The position numbers were made by a program, and so were the translations under genes. Under the pieces are notes generated by a model. That model searched no databases, had not been told where the DNA came from, and worked only from the letters and a program-made list of their open reading frames with translations. A stretch of 64,000 bases of DNA, taken from positions 50,038 to 114,037 of the forward strand of contig CAYOPW010000002.1 in assembly GCA_964405975.1 (NCBI GenBank), read 5' to 3'. Of this stretch, positions 46,768 to 55,058 are shown one piece after another; the first letter of the stretch is position 1, and each line of letters begins with the position of its first letter. The stretch is from Hyphomicrobium_A sp964405975. Its GTDB lineage: Bacteria > Pseudomonadota > Alphaproteobacteria > Rhizobiales > Hyphomicrobiaceae.

Positions 46768-48165
46768 TTATGCGAGACGCGTAAGACGCGCGACATAGAA
46801 GCCATCGATGCCGGATAACCGCTTGTCTGGTTGGGGCAGATGGCAGGGAAGCGTGCTCAAATCACCCTCCGGCGTGATCCAATCTGCCGCAATTCCGCTT
46901 TCGCCCGCAGCAATCGGCACTCGAGCGAAATCGTCGACGCGCGCAAGGATCTGGTCGATCTGTCGCGCACCTTCCTCGGGCTCAAGCGAACAGGTGCAGT
47001 AGACAAGCGTGCCGCCAGGGGCCACGAGTTTAACGGCGTTGTCGAGCAGGCGGCTCTGCAGGCCGGCCAGTATGTGAAAGTCCTCGGGGCGTTTCAGGCG
47101 CAAAATGTCGGGGTGACGGCGGATTGTTCCAGTGGCGGTGCAAGGCGCGTCGAGCAACACGGCATCAAAGGTTCGTTCCGGAACCCATGTTGCAGCGTCA
47201 GCTTCAACAAAATCGGCCCTGAGATGGAGTCGTTCAAGGTTTGCCCGCAAGCGGGCCAGGCGCGCGGGCGAGTGGTCGATGGCAGTGACATGTGCGCCGG
47301 CAGCAGCAAGCTGCGCCGTCTTTCCGCCCGGGGCGGCGCAAAGATCAGCCACGGACTTGCCGATGAGCGAACCTAAAAGCTTCACAGGTAGCGCGGCAGC
47401 CGCGTCCTGTACCCACCAGGCGCCATCTGAATAGCCGCTCAGGTCTTCGATTCGGCCACCCGCTCGAAGACGAACTGAGCCCGTTGGCAAGAGGATCCCG
47501 CCCAACCGCTGGGCCCATTGATCCGGGTCCGATTTGACCGAAATATCGAGCGGTGCCTCCTTGAGCGATGCCTCGGCGATTTGGCGCGCCGGGTCCTCGC
47601 CAAAGGTTTCGACCCAGCGTGCAAAGAGCCAGCCGGGGATATTGAGCTGCAGCCCGTCTTGCTTCTGCACGACCTCGGCGCCTTCTTTCGCGACCCGGCG
47701 CAACAGCGCATTGACCAGTCCGTCGAAGCGGCATGCTTTGCGATCCCGGCGCACCTGTTCCACGGCGATACTGACTGCAGCGTGGGGTGGTGTTTGCAGA
47801 AACAGAAGCTGGGCAGCACCAGAAAGCAGTATTGGCCAGAGTTGACCTTGCCGCTCGGGTAATGGTTTCTGGAGAAAATTATTCAGAACAACTTCCAGCT
47901 CGCCGAGACGGCGCAGAACTGTGCCGGCGATCAGGCGGGCCAGGGCGCGGTCGCGCGGCTCCATGGTGCTCTTTGCGAACTCTTTGAAAAGCGCCTCGTC
48001 TAACGAGCGGCCATCATGAAGTGTGGCCGCAAGCAGCCGCACGGCAGACTCGCGCGCGGCGAAGCCAGATGGCAAGTGCGGCTGCGCCGTTTTGCGCTGT
48101 GCCGACTTGGGCTTGTCGCCCGAGGGTTTTCGCTTGACGCGGCGCGACGCATCTTCAGCGCTCAC
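46768..48165 (-). CDS. rsmB: RsmB-type 16S rRNA cytosine-C5 methyltransferase
   Basis: The 465-residue protein has an N-terminal NusB-like RNA-binding domain (AVRLLAATLHDGRSLDEAL, RDRALARLIAGTVLRRLGEL) and a C-terminal methyltransferase domain with the SAM loop DLCAAPGGKTAQLAA, the motif IV cysteine in LLDAPCTATGTIRRHPD and the motif VI cysteine in YCTCSLEPEE. It methylates C967 of 16S rRNA by family. The GTG start at 48165 has AGGAG close upstream. htpX is just upstream, six bases away. Confidence 0.93.
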   Translation of the reverse strand: MSAEDASRRVKRKPSGDKPKSAQRKTAQPHLPSGFAARESAVRLLAATLHDGRSLDEALFKEFAKSTMEPRDRALARLIAGTVLRRLGELEVVLNNFLQKPLPERQGQLWPILLSGAAQLLFLQTPPHAAVSIAVEQVRRDRKACRFDGLVNALLRRVAKEGAEVVQKQDGLQLNIPGWLFARWVETFGEDPARQIAEASLKEAPLDISVKSDPDQWAQRLGGILLPTGSVRLRAGGRIEDLSGYSDGAWWVQDAAAALPVKLLGSLIGKSVADLCAAPGGKTAQLAAAGAHVTAIDHSPARLARLRANLERLHLRADFVEADAATWVPERTFDAVLLDAPCTATGTIRRHPDILRLKRPEDFHILAGLQSRLLDNAVKLVAPGGTLVYCTCSLEPEEGARQIDQILARVDDFARVPIAAGESGIAADWITPEGDLSTLPCHLPQPDKRLSGIDGFYVARLTRLA

Positions 48166-48171
48166 CGTCTC

Positions 48172-49137
48172 CTAGCCCCAAGGGCCGCGTGAGCGCCGCG
48201 GCTCAGGTGATGGACCGCGCGACGCCCACGGTCCCGTGTTGTGCCGCGACGTTTCCTCACGAGGGCCAGCGGTCCGGCCCATCTCGCGCGCCAACTGCTG
48301 TAATGCGGCTATGCGGTTCTGAGTGTTGGGATGGGTCGAGAACCAATTGTCGAAACCCCTTCCCGAAAGTGGATTGATAATGAACAACGACGCGGTTGCC
48401 GGCGCCTCCTCGGCCGTCTCGTTGGGAATGCGATGCGCAAAATTCTGGATCTTGGCAAGTGCGGATGCGAGCCACAGTGGCTGACCACAGATCTTTGCGC
48501 CAAGCCGGTCAGCGGAATATTCGCGCGAACGGCTGATGGCCATTTGCACGAGCATGGCAGCAAGCGGCGCAACGATTATCGCAACAATTGTCCCCAGGAA
48601 CCCAAGCCCGCCACGGTCGTCACGGTGACCACCGAACAACATTCCAAACTGCATGTATTGGGCGAGCATAGAGATTGCGCCGCCGATAGAAGCCGCGACC
48701 GTCATGGTGAGCGTATCGCGGTTTTTGATGTGCGCCAGTTCGTGCGCCATCACGCCCGCAATTTCATCGCGGTTAAGCGCCTGGAGCAAACCGGTCGACG
48801 CACAGACTGCTGCGTGCGACGGGCTACGTCCGGTAGCAAACGCATTGGGCTGATCATTCTGCATTATGTAGACGCGCGGCATCGGCAAGCCGGCGGCCTT
48901 GGCCAGATCGCGCACGAGACCATAGTACTCGGGCGCAGAGTGTTCGTTTGCTTCCTTCGCACCATACATGCGCAAGATAAGCTTGTCGGAATTCCACAAG
49001 CTGAACACGTTCATGCCGAGGGCGAGAACGAAGGCGATTACCATGCCGGTCTGTCCGCCAATCGCCGCGCCCAGCGCGACGAAGATTGCGGTCAGCACGG
49101 CCAGGAGCATGGCCGTTCTTACGTAGTTCATTGGCAT
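48172..49137 (-). CDS. htpX: Membrane zinc metalloprotease HtpX
   Basis: HtpX is an inner-membrane M48 protease in envelope quality control. The 321-residue protein begins MPMNYVRTAMLLAVL and has four hydrophobic segments, the zinc site HELAH with the distal Glu in SREYSADRLGA, and a Pro/Arg-rich C-terminal tail. I chose the ATG at 49137, with GAGG six bases upstream; an ATG two codons later and an upstream one at 49176 are alternatives. It is divergent from the DUF1674 gene and followed by rsmB. Confidence 0.96.
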   Translation of the reverse strand: MPMNYVRTAMLLAVLTAIFVALGAAIGGQTGMVIAFVLALGMNVFSLWNSDKLILRMYGAKEANEHSAPEYYGLVRDLAKAAGLPMPRVYIMQNDQPNAFATGRSPSHAAVCASTGLLQALNRDEIAGVMAHELAHIKNRDTLTMTVAASIGGAISMLAQYMQFGMLFGGHRDDRGGLGFLGTIVAIIVAPLAAMLVQMAISRSREYSADRLGAKICGQPLWLASALAKIQNFAHRIPNETAEEAPATASLFIINPLSGRGFDNWFSTHPNTQNRIAALQQLAREMGRTAGPREETSRHNTGPWASRGPSPEPRRSRGPWG

Positions 49138-49229
49138 GATCTGCCTCAGCCTCCTCAGCGACCCGAATTCGAACATGCTATATGGGAAGAAGCGCCGTCA
49201 GCAACCAGTGGCGACAAGGAAACCGCGCA

Positions 49230-49418
49230 ATGAAAGATCCACAAAAGGAAGGTGTTCTAGCAAATGCCGCCGATCGCGCCTTGAAGGAAGCCAAGGGACG
49301 CCGCGCCGCTAGCAAGCCCTCTGAAACGACGGGAAAGCGTGAAATCGGCGGGCGCAAGGGCCCCGATCCGGCGCGGTACGGCGATTGGGAAAAAGGCGGT
49401 ATCGCCTCCGACTTCTAA
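49230..49418 (+). CDS. DUF1674 protein (SDHAF4-like)
   Basis: This 62-residue protein ends with the family signature EIGGRKGPDPARYGDWEKGG followed by IASDF, shared with eukaryotic succinate dehydrogenase assembly factor 4. The N-terminal half is Ala/Lys-rich. The ATG at 49230 has AAGGA nine bases upstream. Position divergent from htpX is conserved in alphaproteobacteria. A role in flavinylated SdhA assembly is inferred from the mitochondrial relatives. Confidence 0.88.
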   Translation: MKDPQKEGVLANAADRALKEAKGRRAASKPSETTGKREIGGRKGPDPARYGDWEKGGIASDF

Positions 49419-49556
49419 AGCGACCATCGCTATAGGCGACACCTATTAACCTGACGTCAACCATGCGCGCGTTGCGGACTAGCTTTTGTACTAACAAGTA
49501 GCAAATCAGGCACCTCGATTGCAGCGTCTCACCGCAGTGTTTCAAGGTGAGACAGA

Positions 49557-50843
49557 ATGAAAGCTGCACTCAATTCACTCATTCGCCGGTTCGGCTCGAA
49601 CGAGGAAGGCACTGTCGCCATCCTATTCACCCTGGCGTCGATCCTCATTATGTTTGCGGCAGGGATGGCCATTGATACAGCGCGCAACTTCCATATGAAT
49701 GCCATCGTGGGCAACGCGGTTGATGCAGCCGCAATCGCCGCCGGCCGCGCCCTGCTGGATGGCGACCTCAGTGACGCGGAGATTGAAGAACGAGCCGCAA
49801 TCTACATCAAGGAGAATGTTGCAGCGGGTGGTGCCGGCTTCGGCCGATACGCGACACCGGACATCCGCATCGATCGCGACGAGGGCAGCGTGACGATCGA
49901 CGTCGATGTGAATGTGCCAACAACGCTGACCCGACTTGGCGGCTTCAAGAAGTTGAGCGCACCGATTTCAAGAACGGCTGTGTTCGACCAGAAGGATATC
50001 GAAGTGGCCATGGCCCTCGATGTGACCGGCTCGATGCGAGCAACCACCTCGGATGGCGTGCGCAAGATCGACGCGCTTAAGAATGCATTCAAAACCTTTG
50101 CCGACAAACTCTTGCCCAAACATACTTCGGCCGGAAGGAAAGTGCGGATCGCGGTGGCGCCGTACTCGTCAGGCGTCAACCTCGATACGTTTGCCGAATC
50201 TGCCACCAACAGCCGCTCGCAGGACAACTGCGTCATCGAGCGCACAGGCGGCGCGCGATATACCGACGACCCGGTTGGTGGTGGAGGTTTTTTCAAGGTG
50301 CATGAGGACCAGCCGCAGGATATCGACGCTACCCAGCGCCGCCAGAATTACACGTGCCCGAACGCAACCGTCATTCCACTGACCGAGGATCGCGACGTCC
50401 TGATCAGCACAGTAGAGGGCTACAGCGCGAGCGGTTCGACCGGCGGCCACCTCGGCGTGCAATGGGCCTGGAACCTTGTCTCCGAAGAATGGGGTGACTT
50501 CTGGGGCGGAGACAGCAAGCCGGAACCCTACGCTTTGACGGAGGGCTCTAAACCGACCCTCATAAAGGCCGTCATTCTGATGACGGACGGCGTCTTCAAC
50601 ACCTCCTTCTTCAACGATAGTTCCGCTGCCCAGGCAACCGAGCTTTGTAAGAAGATCAAGGACAAGAACGTACGCGTGTTTTCCATTGCCTTTGGCGATC
50701 CGCCGAGCCAGGTGAAACGAACGCTCGAACAGTGTGCAACCCCCGGCGCAGAATATTATGCCGACGCCAGTGACGCTATGCAGCTTGAGGCTGCACTCAC
50801 AAAGTTTGCCCTAAAGCTCAACGCGCTGAGGCTCGCAAGGTAG
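49557..50843 (+). CDS. TadG-like pilus-associated protein with VWA domain
   Basis: The 428-residue protein has a TadE/G-type N terminus (NEEGTVAILFTLASILIMFAAGMAIDTAR, one membrane helix) and a von Willebrand A domain from about residue 147 with a MIDAS motif DVTGS and the later TDGVF. TadG proteins are associated with Flp/Tad pili; this one stands alone, with no tad or flp genes in the window. Four or five cysteines in the VWA insert suggest periplasmic exposure. AGGTGAGACAG precedes the ATG. Confidence 0.88.
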   Translation: MKAALNSLIRRFGSNEEGTVAILFTLASILIMFAAGMAIDTARNFHMNAIVGNAVDAAAIAAGRALLDGDLSDAEIEERAAIYIKENVAAGGAGFGRYATPDIRIDRDEGSVTIDVDVNVPTTLTRLGGFKKLSAPISRTAVFDQKDIEVAMALDVTGSMRATTSDGVRKIDALKNAFKTFADKLLPKHTSAGRKVRIAVAPYSSGVNLDTFAESATNSRSQDNCVIERTGGARYTDDPVGGGGFFKVHEDQPQDIDATQRRQNYTCPNATVIPLTEDRDVLISTVEGYSASGSTGGHLGVQWAWNLVSEEWGDFWGGDSKPEPYALTEGSKPTLIKAVILMTDGVFNTSFFNDSSAAQATELCKKIKDKNVRVFSIAFGDPPSQVKRTLEQCATPGAEYYADASDAMQLEAALTKFALKLNALRLAR

Positions 50844-50931
50844 ACTAAGCCAGTATAAATCTATGCGGTGATGACAGGGACGCCACGCATCCACGGGAAT
50901 TGAATTTGCGTGTGGCACTCTTGCGTGCCAA

Positions 50932-50969
50932 AGGACGATGGAACGTTATACTGGCCGTTCCATCGTCCT
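50932..50969. promoter_or_regulatory. Perfect 14-base inverted repeat before the CHAP-like gene
   Basis: AGGACGATGGAACG (50932-50945) is exactly complementary to CGTTCCATCGTCCT (50956-50969) around a ten-base loop TTATACTGGC. The loop contains a -10-like TATACT. No T run follows, so it is not a standard terminator. It ends 12 bases before the next ATG and could be an operator or a 5' mRNA hairpin near the ribosome-binding site. Confidence 0.7.
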
Positions 50970-50981
50970 CGGGAATACGCA

Positions 50982-51749
50982 ATGCCTCGTCCTCGTCTGA
51001 TTTTTTCGACCATCCTAATCCTTATCCTACTGCTTGTCGCCGCAACGGGGGCACTCTGGTTAGGTTTCGTGCCGCAACGGCTCATGCCGTTCTCATCCTA
51101 CGAGGCGGACCTTTCACCATTGCCCAACTACAAGGGCGAGTTCGTTTCGGCCGGACGCGATGGGCAGTGGCACCGGCCGCAGTCGAAACTCGCATTGGGT
51201 TCCGTCGATACCGGCGCGTTGGACCTGAGGCCCAAAGCCGACTGCTCGCCAGAGGCCATCATCTACTACGCCGAGAAAGCGCCAGAGGTTTTCGACGAAG
51301 AAAAAAGCGGCCTACTCTATGGTGTTAAAACACATACATCGGCAACGCGCGTCGGCGACATGCCCGGATACAATTCGTGCGCTCTCGTCGCCTATGCCAT
51401 CTTGAATAAGGCGGGCTGCATGTGGGCAAAGAGAACCGCCAGCGCGAAGGCCATCTACGACATGGCCTACAAACGTGGGTGGCGGCCCTCGGACACGCAG
51501 GAGGGGGGCTGCATTGTGGCCTGGAATTCGCTCGAAGCGGGTGGACGCCCGCGTATTGGCCGCGGCAAGCACGCCCATCAGAAATCAAAGAGGAGCGTTC
51601 TCTATCGACATATCGGAATCGCAACGGGAAGCTGGTGGAGCGTCGACAACACCTCGTTCCTCGGGCGGCCAACGGCGGGCATCACGACCCGGCCGTTTCG
51701 CTACGAGAATCCCATTTTTCTATGCCCGCCTAAGCCGGGAAAAAAATAG
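50982..51749 (+). CDS. Membrane-anchored CHAP/NlpC-P60-like protein
   Basis: The 255-residue product has one N-terminal membrane helix (residues 7-28) and an outward C-terminal region. The pattern PGYNSCALVAYAIL (Cys133), then GGCIVAWNS, then YRHIGIATG (His210) and WWSVDNTS (Asp222/Asn223) matches the Cys-His-polar layout of CHAP or NlpC/P60 peptidases, though no family is clearly recognised. A cell-wall amidase or peptidase role is therefore inferred. I chose the ATG at 50982 with GGGA seven bases upstream; a start at 50910 is unlikely because it lies inside the inverted-repeat leader. It follows the TadG-like gene on the same strand. Confidence 0.7.
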   Translation: MPRPRLIFSTILILILLLVAATGALWLGFVPQRLMPFSSYEADLSPLPNYKGEFVSAGRDGQWHRPQSKLALGSVDTGALDLRPKADCSPEAIIYYAEKAPEVFDEEKSGLLYGVKTHTSATRVGDMPGYNSCALVAYAILNKAGCMWAKRTASAKAIYDMAYKRGWRPSDTQEGGCIVAWNSLEAGGRPRIGRGKHAHQKSKRSVLYRHIGIATGSWWSVDNTSFLGRPTAGITTRPFRYENPIFLCPPKPGKK

Positions 51750-51824
51750 CCTTCGCAACGTCGTGTGCAGAATTGCGCGCGAGCAAATGTGGCCGGCGCA
51801 GCGCTCATCCTCCGTTGGAATTGT

Positions 51825-53768
51825 CTAGCCCGCCTGACGGTTTTCGACGAGATTGTCGACAACTGAAGGATCAGCAAGGGTGGATGTATCACCCAGATTG
51901 GAGAGGTCGTTCTCCGCAATTTTGCGCAGAATGCGCCGCATGATCTTGCCTGAGCGCGTCTTGGGAAGCCCCGGTGCATTTTGAAGGACATCCGGCGAAG
52001 CGATGGGGCCAATCTCCTTGCGAACGTGTGCAACAAGTTCCTTTTTGATCTCGTCGCTCCACGTCTCTCCCGCCTTCAAGGTGACGTAGCAGTAAATGCC
52101 CTGGCCTTTGATGTCGTGCGGATAGCCGACAACTGCTGTTTCGGCGACCTTGTCATGGGCGTCAAGCGCGGCCTCAATTTCCGCCGTGCCCAGCCGGTGC
52201 CCGGAAACGTTGATGACATCGTCAACCCGGCCGGTGATCCAAAAGTCACCATCTTCGTCGCGGCGGCAGCCATCGCCCGCAAAGTACATGCCGGGATAGG
52301 TGGAGAAATATGTCTGCACAAAACGATCATGATCACCAAACACGGATCGCGCCTGACCCGGCCAGCTATCGAGGATGACGAGGTTGCCGGTCGCTGCACC
52401 TTCGAGAATCTTACCCTTGTCGTCCACAATGGCCGGCTGTACTCCGAAGAAAGGTCTCGTGGCCGAGCCCGGCTTCAGAGCTACAGCGCCGGGCAATGGC
52501 GTAATGAGAATGCCGCCCGTTTCCGTCTGCCACCAGGTATCCATGATGGGGCAGCGCCCGTCGCCAACCACGTCGTGGTACCACTCCCACGCTTCCGGAT
52601 TGATGGGTTCGCCAACGGATGCGAGCAATCGCAGCGATGAGCGATCGGTGCGTTTTACAAAGTCATCGCCGGCGCCCATAAGCGCACGGATCGCCGTGGG
52701 CGCGGTATAGAAGGTGTTGACGCCCCATTTGTCGACGACGTGCCAGAAGCGCGACATCGTCGGGTAGTTGGGAACGCCCTCAAACATGAGAGTCGTTGCG
52801 CCATTGGTAAGTGGACCATAGATGATGTAGCTGTGGCCGGTGACCCAACCCACATCCGCGGTACACCAGTAAATGTCTCCATCGTGGTAATCGAATACAT
52901 ACTGATGCGTCATTGAAGCGAAGACGAGATAGCCGCCTGTGGTGTGGAGCACGCCCTTGGGTTTTCCAGTCGAGCCCGACGTATAGAGAATGAAAAGTGG
53001 ATCTTCGGCATTCATCTCTGCTGGCGGGCAATCGCTCGAGACGTTGATAAGCTCATCGTGGAGCCAATGGTCGCGACCCTCTACCCACGGAACGGAATTC
53101 CCGGTCCGGCGCACCACAAGCACCTTCTCTTTTTCCTTGCCCGCTTTTTTCAGCGCTTCGTCAGTGTTTTTTTTCAGCGGGACCGTTTTGCCGCCGCGTA
53201 CACCTTCATCAGCTGTGATTGTGAGCTTAGAGTCGGCATCGACAATGCGGCCGGCGAGGCTATCAGGTGAGAACCCGCCGAAAACGACAGAATGCACAGC
53301 ACCGATGCGCGCGCACGCAAGGATGGCGTAGGCCGCTTCGGGAATCATCGGCAGATAAATGGTGACGCGATCTCCCTTCCTGATCCCGAGCGCCTTTAAG
53401 ACATTGGCGAATTTACAAACGCGCGCGTGGAGCTGCTTGTAGGTGATCTTCTCGTCCTGGGTCGGATCGTCCCCCTCCCAGATAATGGCTGTTTGATCGC
53501 CGCGCGTCTCGAGGTGCCGGTCGATGCAATTGGCGCAAACGTTAAGCGTGCCGTCCTCAAACCATTTGATTGAAACGTCCGGGCTTGGTCCGAACGAGGT
53601 GTTCTTGACCTTAGTATAGGGTTTGATCCAATCGATGCGCCGGCCCATTTCGCCCCAAAACTCGTTGGGGTCTTTGACTGAGCGCTCATAGAGGTTGCGA
53701 TACGCTTTGTCATCGATCCAAGCGCGAGATGCCCACTCGGGCGACACGGGGTAAACCTTTTGGGACAT
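51825..53768 (-). CDS. acs: Acetyl-CoA synthetase Acs
   Basis: Acs activates acetate to acetyl-CoA via acetyl-AMP. The 647-residue protein has the AMP-binding motif YTSGSTGKPKG, WWQTETGG, and the C-terminal catalytic lysine in PKTRSGKIMRR, the site of regulatory acetylation in this family. I chose the ATG at 53768 (MSQKVYPVS), the usual family start, with GAGAGG ten bases upstream; the open frame extends 18 codons further. It is convergent with the CHAP-like gene. Full length with no missing motif. Confidence 0.98.
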   Translation of the reverse strand: MSQKVYPVSPEWASRAWIDDKAYRNLYERSVKDPNEFWGEMGRRIDWIKPYTKVKNTSFGPSPDVSIKWFEDGTLNVCANCIDRHLETRGDQTAIIWEGDDPTQDEKITYKQLHARVCKFANVLKALGIRKGDRVTIYLPMIPEAAYAILACARIGAVHSVVFGGFSPDSLAGRIVDADSKLTITADEGVRGGKTVPLKKNTDEALKKAGKEKEKVLVVRRTGNSVPWVEGRDHWLHDELINVSSDCPPAEMNAEDPLFILYTSGSTGKPKGVLHTTGGYLVFASMTHQYVFDYHDGDIYWCTADVGWVTGHSYIIYGPLTNGATTLMFEGVPNYPTMSRFWHVVDKWGVNTFYTAPTAIRALMGAGDDFVKRTDRSSLRLLASVGEPINPEAWEWYHDVVGDGRCPIMDTWWQTETGGILITPLPGAVALKPGSATRPFFGVQPAIVDDKGKILEGAATGNLVILDSWPGQARSVFGDHDRFVQTYFSTYPGMYFAGDGCRRDEDGDFWITGRVDDVINVSGHRLGTAEIEAALDAHDKVAETAVVGYPHDIKGQGIYCYVTLKAGETWSDEIKKELVAHVRKEIGPIASPDVLQNAPGLPKTRSGKIMRRILRKIAENDLSNLGDTSTLADPSVVDNLVENRQAG

Positions 53769-53875
53769 CGCTGAACTACCTCTCTCGGCGACCATTGTTG
53801 GTGCAATTATGTCTTGGCGCACGGCGTTCGCAAACGCGCCCTTCGTCTAATATGACAAGTTGTGACCCCTGTTGA

Positions 53876-54295
53876 TCAAACGCCCACCAGGCCGATAACG
53901 GCACCTTGCAACAAGAGGACGCCGAGCCAATGACCTCCATCAATTAAGGTCAGGGAGCGCTTGGACCCCTGAAAGGCGTGATTAACAGCTAACGTCGTGA
54001 TGACAAACCCAAGCCAGACGAAGGCAGCCGAGATAACCCCGTTGCGGAAGGTCACCTCGTTAGGGCCGAGGTGACCAATGACGCCTGCAAGGACCCAGGC
54101 CATGATGAGCTGCGCGACAAACGCGATAATAAACGGCACCGGAGAACTGCCTTGAGCGCGAAGCTCCTCCTCCGTCTTGCCAACAGCCTCAACCCAGGCC
54201 TTTGGGAAAAGAACACCATACCAGAGCCAGCCAAACAGGAAGCTGACAACGGCCGCTATAACAATGGCGAAGTAACTCAGTCCTGCAAATTCCAT
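53876..54295 (-). CDS. DUF1761 membrane protein
   Basis: The 139-residue protein has four hydrophobic segments and the DUF1761 pattern: VSFLFGWLWYGVLFPKAW, FVAQLIMAWVLAGVIGHLG, AFVWLGFVITTLAVNHAFQG. No function is established for the family. I chose the ATG at 54295, with GGGAGAG seven bases upstream; the open frame extends 13 codons further. It lies upstream of acs on the same strand, 107 bases away. Confidence 0.85.
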   Translation of the reverse strand: MEFAGLSYFAIVIAAVVSFLFGWLWYGVLFPKAWVEAVGKTEEELRAQGSSPVPFIIAFVAQLIMAWVLAGVIGHLGPNEVTFRNGVISAAFVWLGFVITTLAVNHAFQGSKRSLTLIDGGHWLGVLLLQGAVIGLVGV

Positions 54296-54594
54296 GACGT
54301 TTCTCTCCCGCTGAACTTCTTTTTGGTCCGCCAAGCTTAGCAGAAGCGCTGCTTTACGTCTGGTGCGCTATGAGTCAGCACGCATTGGGAACGCGCCAGG
54401 CGGTGGTTCTATTTATCTCAGCGAATTCCAATTCACGTGTGACAGGAACGTGATACTGCGCCGCAACGTCGAAGCGACCCTTGGAAAAATAGTTTCGCTG
54501 CGGATCGCCGATAGGGATGAGACCGCCATAACGGGATGCGGCCTTGATGAACGTCAGCACACGGCCGGCAGAGGCGATACAGACACCGTCGGCT
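54296..54594. other. Gene-free stretch between EVE and DUF1761 genes
   Basis: Nothing convincing is encoded here. A minus-strand open frame of 61 codons (54375-54560, GTG start) has no ribosome-binding site or recognisable domain. The region would carry the promoter of the DUF1761 gene. Confidence 0.4.
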
Positions 54595-55044
54595 TCATCT
54601 ATTGAGCTTCTTCAAGTCGAGGCCGCCCATGCGGCAAACTTCTTTCCATTCCGCTGCCGTCACAGGTTGTACAGAGAGCCTGGAGTTTGCAACGAGGGCC
54701 ATCTTGGAAAGCTTGGCGTTTTCCTTGACGGCAGAAAGCGGCACCGGGCTTGGTATGTCGGCAACAGCGCGGACGTCAACGCACTCCCAGGTACCGCTGT
54801 CGTCCTTGGGGTCGGGATGCGCGAGTGCCGAGACTTCCATCACGCCCACGATCTCCTTGCCTTCGTTTGAGTGATAGAAAAAACCAAGCTCACCGATCTT
54901 CATGGCGCGCATGTTGTTACGAGCTTGGTAATTGCGCACGCCGTCCCACGGCTCGCCGGCACGCCCTCGCGCTTTCAGCATCTCCCAGGAGAACACGTCA
55001 GGTTCCGACTTGAAAAGCCAATAGGTCAATTGCTCATGTCGCAT
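54595..55044 (-). CDS. EVE domain protein
   Basis: The 149-residue protein is a single EVE (PUA-like) domain: YWLFKSEPDVFSWEML, WDGVRNYQARNNMRAM, GELGFFYHSNEGKEIVGVMEV. EVE domains bind modified bases in nucleic acids; the housekeeping (thymocyte nuclear protein 1-like) subgroup has the LFKSEP start seen here. In related genomes it lies near gpsA and tsaD. Here a Fic gene intervenes. Confidence 0.93.
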   Translation of the reverse strand: MRHEQLTYWLFKSEPDVFSWEMLKARGRAGEPWDGVRNYQARNNMRAMKIGELGFFYHSNEGKEIVGVMEVSALAHPDPKDDSGTWECVDVRAVADIPSPVPLSAVKENAKLSKMALVANSRLSVQPVTAAEWKEVCRMGGLDLKKLNR

Positions 55045-55058
55045 GAATGTTAGCCATT

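Noticed and set aside
54375..54560. Minus-strand 61-codon open frame after the EVE gene
   Set aside because: No ribosome-binding site, no recognisable domain, GTG start only; it may be chance or a remnant.
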